DNA of 64,000 bases, from positions 6,075-70,074 of the forward strand of contig CAMPIO010000005.1 in assembly GCA_946886405.1 (NCBI GenBank), written 5' to 3'. The notes beneath the pieces are model-generated. The model saw only the letters and a program-made list of their open reading frames with translations, was not told the origin of the DNA and ran no database searches. This DNA comes from an uncultured Pseudoxanthomonas sp. (GTDB taxonomy: Bacteria; Pseudomonadota; Gammaproteobacteria; Xanthomonadales; Xanthomonadaceae). Positions 9,811-18,590 of this stretch are shown here, in pieces (position 1 is the stretch's first letter; each line of letters begins with the position of its first letter). Both the position numbers and the translations under genes were made by a program.

Positions 9811-10821
9811 TCAGCGCCGCGTCGGGGGCTGGGTCGACTCGCGGAACAGCACTTCGTGCTCGACGTGCACCATGCCCCCACCATCCGCCGCACGGATGCG
9901 CGACAGCAGCTGCAGCGTCGCCAGTTTGCCCATCTCCGAGGTGGGCTGGCGCACGGTGGTGAGCGCGGGATAGATGTGCCGCGCGATAGGCGTGTCGTCG
10001 AAGCCGCAGACCGATATGTCGCGCGGGACCACGAGCCCGCGCTCGCAGGCGGCCCGGATCACCCCGGCCGCCATGTCGTCGTTGGCGGCAAAGATCGCCG
10101 TGGGCGGCTGCCTGAGATCGAGCAGCGCATTGCCGGCCTCGATGCCCGATTCGAACGAGAACGCGCCTTGCACGACCAGCCCCGCGTCGTACTCCAGGCC
10201 GGCCTTCTTCAACGCGTCGCGATAACCCTTGTATCGCCACTGGCAGGCACCATGCGCGGGCGGACCCTTGATATGCGCGATCCGGCGATGGCCCTGGGCT
10301 ACCAGTCCGGCCATCAGTTCGAGGACGGCGGCGGTTTCATCCATCATCACGCCGATCCTGCCGTCCGGATGCTTCGGCGCGATGCTGGCGTACGGCACCT
10401 CGTGTTCTTCGAGGAACGCGAGCACCACCGGATCGTCCGTCAACGGCGGGATAAGCACCACGCCATCGGGCGAGAAATGCTCGAACACGACCTTCAGGTC
10501 GTCGGCCTTGCGCTGCTTCGGTGAAGCGACCGGCGCCAGCACCAGGTTGTAGTGATGGTCGCGGCAGGCATCCAGCATGCCGCTCTGGATTTCCATCAGA
10601 TAGTTGCGCGAGGGATTGTTGTAGACCAGTGCGATCACATAGGAGCGCTGGCCCGCAAGGCTGCGCGCGGAGAGATTCGGCCGGTATTGCAGCTTCTCGA
10701 CCGCCTTCATCACGCGCTGGCGCATCTCTTCGCGCACGTTGGGTTCGTTGTTGAGCACACGCGACACGGTCTTCATGGACACGCCGGCGGCGGCGGCCAC
10801 GTCCTCGATCCGACTACGCAT
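9811..10821 (-). CDS. LacI-family transcriptional regulator of the glycan locus
   Basis: A 336-residue regulator. The N-terminal helix-turn-helix and hinge are visible as [20 protein letters not shown] followed by LSARSLAGQ, then a periplasmic-binding-protein-like effector domain with [23 protein letters not shown] near the end. I start at ATG 10821 (MRSRIEDVA) with GGGAG 8 bases upstream, because sequence further upstream has no homology-like content. It lies between the TonB receptor and the divergent GH30 gene, both of which carry near-identical LacI-type palindromes. It is therefore very probably their repressor, released by a sugar derived from the imported glycan. Confidence 0.92.
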   Translation of the reverse strand: MRSRIEDVAAAAGVSMKTVSRVLNNEPNVREEMRQRVMKAVEKLQYRPNLSARSLAGQRSYVIALVYNNPSRNYLMEIQSGMLDACRDHHYNLVLAPVASPKQRKADDLKVVFEHFSPDGVVLIPPLTDDPVVLAFLEEHEVPYASIAPKHPDGRIGVMMDETAAVLELMAGLVAQGHRRIAHIKGPPAHGACQWRYKGYRDALKKAGLEYDAGLVVQGAFSFESGIEAGNALLDLRQPPTAIFAANDDMAAGVIRAACERGLVVPRDISVCGFDDTPIARHIYPALTTVRQPTSEMGKLATLQLLSRIRAADGGGMVHVEHEVLFRESTQPPTRR

Positions 10822-11169
10822 GGGGTTGCTCCCGCTCCATTCCGACCACCCTCCCGGCACGACGCCGGATTCTGACAGCGATGAGCATCGCTTGGATACA
10901 CACGACCCGCTCCATGGCATGGGTATCGCCGCCGGCAACGAGATCCGCGGATGCGGTATCGCTGCGTCGATGCGCAAACCCTTGCTGCACGGCAACACAC
11001 TCGCGTCCACTGCCCGCATGAAAAGCAGCCTGCGCCCGCACTTCGAGCGCTCAGGGGCTCGGCCGATTGACAGCAAGATGTAGCAACGGTATGACAGCGC
11101 TGTCAACTACCGCGTATCCGATGTCGCGATACGGCAGCGGATCGTTCCCCTTCCCCGCGAGGCTCTTCC
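10822..11169. other. Divergent intergenic region lacI / GH30
   Basis: No gene is seen in these 348 bases. They hold the lacI start signals on the minus strand and the GH30 promoter with its operator (11067-11105) on the plus strand. Confidence 0.5.
11067..11105 (+). promoter_or_regulatory. GH30 promoter with overlapping LacI operator
   Basis: TTGACA (11067-11072), a 17-base spacer and TATGAC (11090-11095) form a good sigma-70 promoter about 75 bp before the GH30 start. The perfect 14-bp palindrome TGACAGCGCTGTCA at 11092-11105 covers the end of the -10 box and the expected transcription start. That is a classic repression position, and the palindrome matches the operator before the TonB receptor. 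Confidence 0.8.
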
Positions 11170-12633
11170 ATGCGTTACACGCGACTCTCTTCTGCCGCTG
11201 CGATCGGCATGGCACTGGCGACGACACTGGCGGGCGCCGATGCTGCCGAACCCGAGGAGACCGCCATGCAACCTGCCATCGTGACCATCTACACGACGGC
11301 ACAAGGCTCGGCGCAACGGCTCAGCCAGGCCGGGACCGTCACCCTGAACGCCGGGCACAAACTGACGGAGGTCGAGAACTCGGTCTTTGTCGATCCCACG
11401 AAGAAGTTCCAGCCTTTGCTCGGCATCGGTGGCGCCATTACCGATTCCACAGCCGAGGTCTACGCGACGCTGTCGCCGGCGAAGCAGGCTGAGTTCATGC
11501 GCGCCTACTACGACGGGAAAGAGGGTATCGGCTATTCGCTAGCGCGCACCACCATCCACAGCTCCGACTTCAGTTCCGCCAGTTACACCTATGTCGAAGA
11601 GGGCGACAAGGCACTGGCGACGTTCTCCATCGACCACGACCGCAAGGCCCGCCTTCCGATGATCAGGCAGGCGATGGCGGCCGCGGGTGGCGCCCTGCCG
11701 CTGTATGCAAGCCCGTGGAGTGCACCGGCCTTCATGAAGACCAACAAGCACATGCTGCGCGGCGGCGTCCTGCTGCCCGAGTACCGCGACGCCTGGGCGA
11801 ACTACTACGTGAAGTTCATCCAGGCCTACGAGAAGGAAGGCATCCCGATCTGGGGCATCACCGTGCAGAACGAGCCGATGGCCACGCAGACGTGGGAATC
11901 GATGCTGTACACGGCCGAAGAGGAGCGCGACTTCCTCAAGCTGCACCTCGGCCCGACCATGCATGCGGCCGGATATGCCGACAAGAAGATCATCGTCTGG
12001 GACCACAACCGCGACATGATGCTGTACCGCGCGCAGGTGATCCTGGGCGACCCGGAAGCGGCGAAGTACGCATGGGGCCTGGGCTTCCACTGGTACGAGA
12101 CATGGGCTGGCTTCGACCCCATGTTCCGCAACGTGGCCGCCGTGACGGAAGCCTTCCCCGACAAGCCGGTGCTGCTGACCGAAGCCGCCGTGGAGAAGTT
12201 CGACCCGGCGCGCTACCAGCATTGGCCCAACGCCGAACGCTATGGCACGTCGATGATCCACGACTTCAACAACGGCGCCGTCGGCTGGACCGACTGGAAC
12301 ATGCTGCTCGACGAGAAGGGCGGCCCCAACCACGTCGGCAACTACTGCTTTGCGCCGTTGCACGCCGACACCCGCACCGGCGAACTGATCTATACGCCCA
12401 GCTACTACTACATCGGCCACTTCTCGAAGTTCATCCGACCGGAAGCGCGTCGCGTCAGCACGGCGACCAGCCGCAGCACGCTGCTGGCGACCGCGTTCGT
12501 CAATCCGGACGGCCGCTTGGCGACCGTGGTGATGAACCCGACCGACAAGGAGATTGTTTACAACTTCTACGTCGGCCAGGCCTCGGGCGTGGTGACGATT
12601 CCCGCACGCGCGATCCAGACACTGGTGCAGTAG
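11170..12633 (+). CDS. Glycoside hydrolase family 30 (glucosylceramidase-like) enzyme, exported
   Basis: A 487-residue retaining glycosidase. A signal peptide covers about residues 1-25. GIGGAITDSTAEVYATL is the family's N-terminal block, YASPWSAPAFMKTN and the acid/base Glu in TVQNEP follow, and the nucleophile Glu is in LLTEAAVE. The C-terminal beta-sandwich ends near the stop. The sequence looks closest to subfamily 1 enzymes, which cleave beta-glucosyl, beta-1,6-glucan or beta-xylosyl links; the substrate cannot be fixed from sequence alone. GAGG precedes ATG 11170. The deacetylase gene follows after 2 bp, so both are co-transcribed under the LacI operator. Confidence 0.92.
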   Translation: MRYTRLSSAAAIGMALATTLAGADAAEPEETAMQPAIVTIYTTAQGSAQRLSQAGTVTLNAGHKLTEVENSVFVDPTKKFQPLLGIGGAITDSTAEVYATLSPAKQAEFMRAYYDGKEGIGYSLARTTIHSSDFSSASYTYVEEGDKALATFSIDHDRKARLPMIRQAMAAAGGALPLYASPWSAPAFMKTNKHMLRGGVLLPEYRDAWANYYVKFIQAYEKEGIPIWGITVQNEPMATQTWESMLYTAEEERDFLKLHLGPTMHAAGYADKKIIVWDHNRDMMLYRAQVILGDPEAAKYAWGLGFHWYETWAGFDPMFRNVAAVTEAFPDKPVLLTEAAVEKFDPARYQHWPNAERYGTSMIHDFNNGAVGWTDWNMLLDEKGGPNHVGNYCFAPLHADTRTGELIYTPSYYYIGHFSKFIRPEARRVSTATSRSTLLATAFVNPDGRLATVVMNPTDKEIVYNFYVGQASGVVTIPARAIQTLVQ

Positions 12634-12635
12634 GC

Positions 12636-13466
12636 ATGTCCGTGTTCCGGCGGCGGATCGCCCGACTCGCCCTGCTGGCGCTGGCGGGGTCCGCCACCGC
12701 GGCGCAGGCGGCCGAACCGTACCCTTGGCCGGACAGCCGCAAGGCGGCGGTCAGCCTGGCGTACGACGATGCGGTCCCTTCGCAGCTCGACCACGCCATT
12801 CCGGCGCTCGACCGCTACGGCCTGAAGGCAAGTTTCTATCTGACCCTGGCCTCCGACACGCTGCGCACACGGCAAGCAGAATGGGTGGCCGCCGCGCGCA
12901 ACGGGCACGAGCTCGGCAACCACACGCTGTTTCACCCGTGCTCGGCGTCGTTGCCCGATCGCGCCTGGGTAGCGCCGCACCGCAACCTGGATACCACCAC
13001 GGTCGCGCAGATGGTCGACCAGGTGCGACTGGCCAACGTGATGCTGACCGCGCTCGATGGCAGGACCGAACGGACGATGACCGTGCCTTGCGGCGATACG
13101 CAGGCAAGCGATGGCCACTATGTCGATGCCATCGCGTCGGACTTCGTGGCGATCAAGCTCGGGCAGGGGGGCGTCATCGATGACATGGCGGCGATCAACC
13201 TGGCGGCGGTGCCCGTCGATGTGCCCGCAGACGTTACCGGCGAACAACTGATTGCGCGGGTCCAGCAGGCTGCCCGGCAGGGCACGATGGTCAGCTTCAC
13301 CTTCCACGGCATCGGGGGCGACCATCTCGCCGTGTCGAGCGAGGCGCACGGACAGCTGCTACGCCATCTCGCGGCCCACCCCGACGTCTACTGGGTGGCG
13401 CCCTTCATCGACATCATGAAATACGTCGCCGCCCACCGATCGGACGCAGAAGCTCCGAAGCCCTGA
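12636..13466 (+). CDS. Polysaccharide deacetylase (carbohydrate esterase 4-like), exported
   Basis: A 276-residue protein with a signal peptide to about residue 26. The NodB-type fold is shown by SLAYDDA (the catalytic/metal Asp pair of TFDDG) and HELGNHTLFHP, which supplies the two metal histidines. The C-terminal motif contains VSFTFHGIGGDHL with the last conserved His. CE4 enzymes remove acetyl groups from chitin, xylan or peptidoglycan. The start follows the GH30 stop by 2 bp, so the two act together, plausibly stripping acetyl groups so that the GH30 enzyme can cleave. It converges on the TonB receptor gene ending at 13478. Confidence 0.9.
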   Translation: MSVFRRRIARLALLALAGSATAAQAAEPYPWPDSRKAAVSLAYDDAVPSQLDHAIPALDRYGLKASFYLTLASDTLRTRQAEWVAAARNGHELGNHTLFHPCSASLPDRAWVAPHRNLDTTTVAQMVDQVRLANVMLTALDGRTERTMTVPCGDTQASDGHYVDAIASDFVAIKLGQGGVIDDMAAINLAAVPVDVPADVTGEQLIARVQQAARQGTMVSFTFHGIGGDHLAVSSEAHGQLLRHLAAHPDVYWVAPFIDIMKYVAAHRSDAEAPKP

Positions 13467-13477
13467 CACCCGGCGCG

Positions 13478-15613
13478 TCAGCCATCCGCCCAGAGCCAGC
13501 GCAACCCGACGGTGAAGGTGCGATCGGCACCCGGTTCGTAGAAGCGCCCATTGCCCTCGTTGACGATCACCGAGCCGATGTGGAAGCGATCCAGGGCATT
13601 GTCGATGCGCGCGAAGCCCTGCAGCCGGCCCGCACCCGGCGTCCAGTCGCGCACCAGTTCCAGGTTCAGCAGGCCGTAACCTGGTGCGCGCTCGCTGCCG
13701 GTGTCGTTCACCGTGACATCGCCCACCGCGATCAGCTGTGCGCTGGCGCTCCACTGCACGCCTTGCCAACGCAACCGTGCCGACGCTTGTTGCTGGGCGA
13801 CGCCGGGAATGCGGGTACCGGCAGCCACCTGCACGACAGGCGACGTGCAACCGCTCGCGGTGCAGATCGGGAAGCTGTCGCGGAACGTCGCGTCAAGCCA
13901 TGTATAGGCGAACTGCAATTGCCACGCGTCGTGGAGCGGCACCTCCGCCTGTAGCTCCACGCCCTCGCGACGCGCGGCGCCGACATTGCGGAAGCTGCTG
14001 CGCCCACCGACATTGCGCGCGACCGCGAGTTCGTCGTCCGTGTCGGCGCGGAACAGCGCCGCCTCGATGCGCGCGCCTTGCTGGCCACGCCACTTCAATC
14101 CCAGCTCGGTGTTGCGGCTGGTGGCCGGACGCAGGTCGAACGCGAGTCCTGCGCCGCCATCGGCACGGTAGCCGACTTCGTTGAACGTCGGCGTCTCGAA
14201 GCCACGACCGACCGACGCATACAGGCGGAACGCGTCGGTCGGCGCGAACACCAGTCCCGCGACAGGCGTGGTGCGTTCGTACACCACCCGACCGCTGTCG
14301 TCGGGATTGGTGGCGGTGACGTAAGCGTCGTCGGAGCGGAAGTCGACGCGGCTGTGGCGCGCGCCGGCCAGCAACGACCAGCGTGGCGCCAGACGCCACC
14401 ATGCCTGCGCATACTGGTCTGCGTTCCCCACCTGGTTGCGTTCGTTACGCCGCAGCGTGCCGCGCACGCCCAGCGTTGTACCCACGAAGTTCTCGTAGCC
14501 ACGCCGATGCTGGCGCTGCCGGTCCGCGTTGATGCCCGCGCTCAGTTCGAACGGGCGCCCGGCCACGTCGCCCGTCCAGGACCAGCGCAGGTCGGCGCCA
14601 CCATAGTCGTTGTCCAGGTCGATCACCCCACCGGAATTGAGCGGGTTGGCCTGCGCGCCGATCGGTAGCGCGAGATACTGCTCAACATCGCGACGACCAC
14701 CATAGGCCATCGCGCGCAGCCGATGTCCCTGGTCGAACGGCCAATCGTAGACTGCGCCCAGCTGATCCTGGCGGACGGATTTTCGTGTGTCGTACTGCGT
14801 CGCGACAGGTGATGCCTGGCGTGGATCCTGCCACGCCTGCCCACGCGTCAACCCCAGCGGATCCTTGGCATCCGGTGCGTTGAAATGGTTGAGCAGCAGA
14901 TCCAGCGTGCCGGCACCCGGCTTCAGCCGCAGCCTGGCATTGAGCGATTCGCGTCGCGCGGCGCTATGGTCACGATAGCCCTGTGTATCCAGCACCGACG
15001 CCGACACGCTGTAGCCCAGTACATCACCCGCACCGCGCAGGCGCGCGCCGATCACGGCGCTGTCATGGCTTGCAACGCTGGCCTGCACGCGTGCTTCATG
15101 CCCCTCGTCGGGAATATCGCTCCACAGCTGGATCACACCGCCGGACGAGTTGCCATGCAACGCAGAGAACGGACCGCGTACCACTTCCACGCGATCCGCA
15201 CCCAGCATATTGAAGTGCGATACCTGGCCTTGTCCGTCCGGCATGGTCGCGGGCACGCCGTCCGCGTACAACCGCAGGCCACGCACGCCGAAGGTCGATC
15301 GTGCACCGAAGCCGCGTATCGACAGCTGCGTGTCCTGGGCGAGGTTCTGCCGCTCGCGCGCGAGCAGGCCCGGGATACCGTCCAGCACTTCCGACAACGC
15401 GGCCTGCGGACGGGCCCCGCCGTCGCCAAGCGACACCGCACTGGTGGACGCCGGCGTGTCGAACGCGCTCACCGTCTCCAGCCGTGTGGCGGTCACCACG
15501 ACGCGATCGAGGGTTTCCGCAGGAAGCCGGGGGTCGCCAGCGGGCGCCGCCAGCGCACAGGGCGCCAACAGCGCACCACCCAGCCACGGCCAGCATCGAA
15601 ACGTCATCACCAT
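13478..15613 (-). CDS. pqqU: TonB-dependent receptor resembling the PQQ importer YncD/PqqU
   Basis: A 711-residue outer-membrane receptor. It has a signal peptide to about residue 23, the TonB-box-like LDRVVVTATR, a plug with RQNLAQDTQLSIRGFGARST and the DGVPATMPDGQGQ loop, then a barrel with VGRGFETPTFNEVGYRADG and a C-terminal GSVIVNEGNGRFYEP block. These blocks agree closely, from memory, with E. coli YncD, shown to be a receptor for pyrroloquinoline quinone (PqqU). It starts 7 bp after the azurin stop and is the last gene of the sigma-54-driven PQQ-dehydrogenase operon, which independently supports PQQ as cargo. Copper for azurin is an alternative cargo. Confidence 0.85.
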   Translation of the reverse strand: MVMTFRCWPWLGGALLAPCALAAPAGDPRLPAETLDRVVVTATRLETVSAFDTPASTSAVSLGDGGARPQAALSEVLDGIPGLLARERQNLAQDTQLSIRGFGARSTFGVRGLRLYADGVPATMPDGQGQVSHFNMLGADRVEVVRGPFSALHGNSSGGVIQLWSDIPDEGHEARVQASVASHDSAVIGARLRGAGDVLGYSVSASVLDTQGYRDHSAARRESLNARLRLKPGAGTLDLLLNHFNAPDAKDPLGLTRGQAWQDPRQASPVATQYDTRKSVRQDQLGAVYDWPFDQGHRLRAMAYGGRRDVEQYLALPIGAQANPLNSGGVIDLDNDYGGADLRWSWTGDVAGRPFELSAGINADRQRQHRRGYENFVGTTLGVRGTLRRNERNQVGNADQYAQAWWRLAPRWSLLAGARHSRVDFRSDDAYVTATNPDDSGRVVYERTTPVAGLVFAPTDAFRLYASVGRGFETPTFNEVGYRADGGAGLAFDLRPATSRNTELGLKWRGQQGARIEAALFRADTDDELAVARNVGGRSSFRNVGAARREGVELQAEVPLHDAWQLQFAYTWLDATFRDSFPICTASGCTSPVVQVAAGTRIPGVAQQQASARLRWQGVQWSASAQLIAVGDVTVNDTGSERAPGYGLLNLELVRDWTPGAGRLQGFARIDNALDRFHIGSVIVNEGNGRFYEPGADRTFTVGLRWLWADG

Positions 15614-15620
15614 GCGTGGA

Positions 15621-16079
15621 TCATCCGAACACCAACTTGCCTTGCATCAGGGTCCAGTGGCCGGGGACCGAACAGAAGAACGTGTAGTCGCCACCCTTGC
15701 GCAGCGCCGACGTGGAAAAGGTGAAGGTGGTGGACTGCCCACCGCCGACCACCTTGCTGGCGGCCAGCACGCGCTTGTCGCCACGCGGCACGTGGTCACT
15801 GCCGGCAGGCATTCTTCCTGCTGCAGTGGCGAGTGCCTGGAGGTCGGCCGATGTCGTCAGCACCCAGTTGTGGCCCATCACGTCGGCAGGGAGGGCGCCA
15901 GTATGCCGCAGTGTCAGTTTCACCTGCGTGCAATCGGCGGCGATACGGATCTCCTTCTTGTCGAACTGCATTGCGTCGTTGCTGCCGATGGCGACGTTGC
16001 AGACCTTCGCTGCCGCGTGCAGGGGAACCCACGCCAGCAGCGCGACGAGGAGACAGTGGAATACGTGTTTCGATGACAT
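15621..16079 (-). CDS. azu: Azurin, periplasmic type I copper protein
   Basis: A 152-residue protein with a signal peptide of about 24 residues, leaving a mature protein of azurin size (about 128). Copper ligands are all visible: H70 in GHNWVL, then C136, H141 and M145 in FFCSVPGHWTLM. C27 and C50 form the structural disulphide. Azurin carries single electrons between periplasmic enzymes and cytochromes or oxidases. It lies between the PQQ dehydrogenase and the PqqU-like receptor, so it is the likely electron acceptor of the dehydrogenase, as described for some type II quinoprotein alcohol dehydrogenases. Confidence 0.96.
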   Translation of the reverse strand: MSSKHVFHCLLVALLAWVPLHAAAKVCNVAIGSNDAMQFDKKEIRIAADCTQVKLTLRHTGALPADVMGHNWVLTTSADLQALATAAGRMPAGSDHVPRGDKRVLAASKVVGGGQSTTFTFSTSALRKGGDYTFFCSVPGHWTLMQGKLVFG

Positions 16080-16110
16080 CGGGACGTCCTGCTCTTCTCT
16101 GCAAGGGAGA

Positions 16111-16139
16111 ACTGCGCGGCCCTGGGCGGGCCGCGCAGT
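16111..16139. repeat. Intercistronic hairpin between the PQQ dehydrogenase and azurin genes
   Basis: ACTGCGCGGCC and GGCCGCGCAGT form an 11-bp perfect stem around a 7-base loop. No T-run follows on the operon strand, so it is more likely an mRNA-stabilising or processing hairpin than a terminator. Confidence 0.6.
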
Positions 16140-16160
16140 GGTGGAACATGTTCGCGACGA

Positions 16161-17888
16161 TCAGTCGCCCAGCGCGAAGACCCACACCGAGCCGCCTTCC
16201 GGCACGGCCTTCTCCCAGCCTGCGAGGTCGTGCATCTTGCCCTGGATCCATTGCGCGTCCACGCCCCAGCCGGATACCACGGCGATGTACTGCTTGCCAT
16301 CGACGGTGAACGTGCTGGGCGGTGCGATGATGCCGGACGGGGTGGGGAACTCCCACAACAGCTTGCCCGTCTTCGCGTCGTACGCGCGGAACATGCGGTC
16401 GTTGGTGCCACCGGCGAACAGCACGCCGCCTGCCGTGGTCATGATCGAACCCCAGTTCCACGAGTGCGGATACTTCTCGCGCCACACTTCCTTGCCGCCA
16501 TCCACGCTCCATGCCTGGATGCCGCCGATGTGGTCGAAGTTCTTCTTCACCGACAGGTCGAGGCGGTTGATGTCCACGCCGGCCGACCACTGGCCGGGAA
16601 TGCGTGGCTGGATCAGGCCGGTCAGCGTGAGGCAGTGGTTGTCGTTGTACGGGATGTACAACATGCCGGTCTTCGGGTTGTACGCCTCGTACGGCCAGTC
16701 CTTGCCACCCCACAGGCTCGGGCAGTAGGTGCGCGTCTTGCCGGTAGCCGGCTTGGCTTCCTCGTTGTAGGTCGGTCGGCCGGTCTTCGGGTCGATGCTG
16801 GAGAACACCGTATTGGTCACGTACGGCTCGGACTTGTTGTAGGTGATCTGGCCCTTGTCGTCGCGGTCCAGCCAGTAAAGGCGGCCGTTGCGCTGTGCAC
16901 TGATCAGGCCGGACACCTTCTTGCCGTTGCGGTTGAACTCCACCAGCGTCGGCGCGTTCATGCCGGCCCAGTCCCACGAATCGTTCCAGTGATACTGGAA
17001 GTGGCTGACGATGTCGCCGGACTCCGGATCGAGTGCCAGTACCGATGCGAGATACAGGTTGTCACCGGGACGCTGGTCGCCGAGCCACGGCGCACCATTG
17101 CCGACGCCCCAGTAGATGACGTTGTTGGTGGCGTCGTAGTTGCCCGGCATCCACATCGTGCCGCCGCCGTTCTTCCACGCATCCTTCCACTCGCCGTCCT
17201 GTGGCCACGTCTCGAAGCCCTTCTCGCCCGGCGCCGGCACGCTGTAGCGCGTCCAGGCCAGCTTGCCGGTTTCCGCGTCGAACGCCTTCAGGAAACCGCG
17301 CACGCCGAACTCGCCGCCCGACGGCCCGATCAGCACCTTGCCCTTGACCACCAGCGGCGCGGACGTGATGTAGGCGCTGTCCTGTTCCCAGTCGCACACC
17401 TGCGCTTCCCACACCAGCTTGCCCGTGGTGGCGTCGAGTGCGCTGAGCATGCAGTCGATGCTGCCGACATACACCTTGTCGCCGTACAGCGACACGCCGC
17501 GGTTGGTGCGATGGAGCGCACCGAGGCCTTCCGGCACTTCGCGCACGAATTTCCAACGGACCTTGCCGGTCCGCGTGTCGTAGGCGATCACCTGGTTGTG
17601 CGGCGTCGCCACGAACATGTAGTCGCCGTTGACGATCGCCGGGGCCTCGTGGCCCGAGTTGACGCCGGTAGCCGCCGACCACACCGGCCGCAGCTTGGCG
17701 ACGTTGGCGGTGGTCACCTGGTCCAGTTCGCTGTAGCTCCAGCCGGCGTAGTTGCCCTTGGTCAGCAGCCAGTTCGCGGGCTCCTGCTTGGCCAGGCGTG
17801 CGTCGGTGACGGGGTTGTAGTCGGCCGCGGCGAGCGGGGCCGAGGCGAAGGTCGCGACGAGCGCGGCCGTGATCAACTTCAGGTGCAT
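16161..17888 (-). CDS. PQQ-dependent alcohol dehydrogenase (quinoprotein, methanol/ethanol family)
   Basis: A 575-residue periplasmic enzyme with a signal peptide to about residue 21 and eight-bladed propeller repeats (W-motifs such as TGKLVW). The active-site residues are recognisable: E193 in GGEFGVRG, N264 in GVGNGAPW, and catalytic D306 in WDWAGMN. A308 stands where lanthanide-dependent XoxF-type enzymes carry an extra Asp, so calcium is predicted as the metal. The usual vicinal Cys-Cys before DVVNRG is replaced (ALHRTNRG, 124-131), though C146 and C165 are present. There is no C-terminal cytochrome c domain, so an external acceptor is needed; azurin is encoded next. The substrate is a primary alcohol or diol by family. 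Confidence 0.93.
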   Translation of the reverse strand: MHLKLITAALVATFASAPLAAADYNPVTDARLAKQEPANWLLTKGNYAGWSYSELDQVTTANVAKLRPVWSAATGVNSGHEAPAIVNGDYMFVATPHNQVIAYDTRTGKVRWKFVREVPEGLGALHRTNRGVSLYGDKVYVGSIDCMLSALDATTGKLVWEAQVCDWEQDSAYITSAPLVVKGKVLIGPSGGEFGVRGFLKAFDAETGKLAWTRYSVPAPGEKGFETWPQDGEWKDAWKNGGGTMWMPGNYDATNNVIYWGVGNGAPWLGDQRPGDNLYLASVLALDPESGDIVSHFQYHWNDSWDWAGMNAPTLVEFNRNGKKVSGLISAQRNGRLYWLDRDDKGQITYNKSEPYVTNTVFSSIDPKTGRPTYNEEAKPATGKTRTYCPSLWGGKDWPYEAYNPKTGMLYIPYNDNHCLTLTGLIQPRIPGQWSAGVDINRLDLSVKKNFDHIGGIQAWSVDGGKEVWREKYPHSWNWGSIMTTAGGVLFAGGTNDRMFRAYDAKTGKLLWEFPTPSGIIAPPSTFTVDGKQYIAVVSGWGVDAQWIQGKMHDLAGWEKAVPEGGSVWVFALGD

Positions 17889-17946
17889 GGGTCTCCTCCC
17901 GGGTGAAGCGTTGGTGTAAGTGATGGACGTTGGAACGGGGTGCAGG

Positions 17947-18573
17947 TCAGGTGGTCGGTGGACCGAGCGGTCCGTCGAACTTGCCGCTGACCACGAGTGC
18001 GCCGTCCTTGATCGTCAGCGGCAGCATCGCCAGCCGGCGCGTGGCCGGCCCCTGCGTGACGGCACCGCGGTTGGCCGCGTCGAACACCGAGCCATGGCAG
18101 TTGCAGACGATCTGCGTCTGGCTGGGATGCAGCGTGGTGATGGGGCAGCCGTAGTGCGTGCACAACGACGAGAACGCGACGACACCGTCAGCCGCATTGC
18201 GTGCGCTGGTCGGCTTGAGATCGGCAGGCTTCAGTCGCACCACCGTCAACAGGTTGGCTTTCGAGATCATCACCTTGCCGGTCGCCGGATCCATCGGATA
18301 GGCGAGCACCGGTGGTTTGCCGACCTCGATGTCGGCAGGCTTCACCTCCTTGCCCGCCTTCGGTCCGATCATGAAGGCCAGCTTGTCGCCTGGCTCGGGC
18401 TTGCGCGTGGGGGCCGAGGCCGCAGCCTGGGCGCCAGCCGCGCCACTGACCATCGCCATGGGCGCCAGCGCGGCCAGAGCCAGCGCGCCGGTCAGCATGC
18501 TGCGGCGGCCGGTATCGTCGGGATGTCCTGCGCATGCGCACCCGCAGCCATCGTGTTCTTTCGCGTTGCTCAT
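17947..18573 (-). CDS. Rieske [2Fe-2S] protein with a Tat-type signal anchor
   Basis: A 208-residue protein. The cluster ligands are visible: C138 and H140 in CTHYGC, C157 and H160 in CNCHGS, with C143 and C159 as the disulphide pair. A twin-arginine segment (TGRRSMLTG, 22-29) precedes a hydrophobic stretch of about 20 residues. The arrangement is that of the Rieske subunit of bc1 complexes, yet no cytochrome b or c1 gene is nearby. An unusual cysteine-rich patch (C10, C12, C14) comes before the Tat motif. Between aldA and the PQQ dehydrogenase, it probably relays electrons from or to the dehydrogenase/azurin couple; this role is inferred from position. Confidence 0.9.
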   Translation of the reverse strand: MSNAKEHDGCGCACAGHPDDTGRRSMLTGALALAALAPMAMVSGAAGAQAAASAPTRKPEPGDKLAFMIGPKAGKEVKPADIEVGKPPVLAYPMDPATGKVMISKANLLTVVRLKPADLKPTSARNAADGVVAFSSLCTHYGCPITTLHPSQTQIVCNCHGSVFDAANRGAVTQGPATRRLAMLPLTIKDGALVVSGKFDGPLGPPTT

Positions 18574-18590
18574 CGATTCGACTCTCTTCT

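Noticed and set aside
13478..15613. Reading the receptor as a vitamin B12 or copper (OprC) receptor
   Set aside because: Its plug and barrel blocks fit YncD/PqqU better, and the operon is built around a PQQ enzyme; copper uptake remains a weaker alternative.
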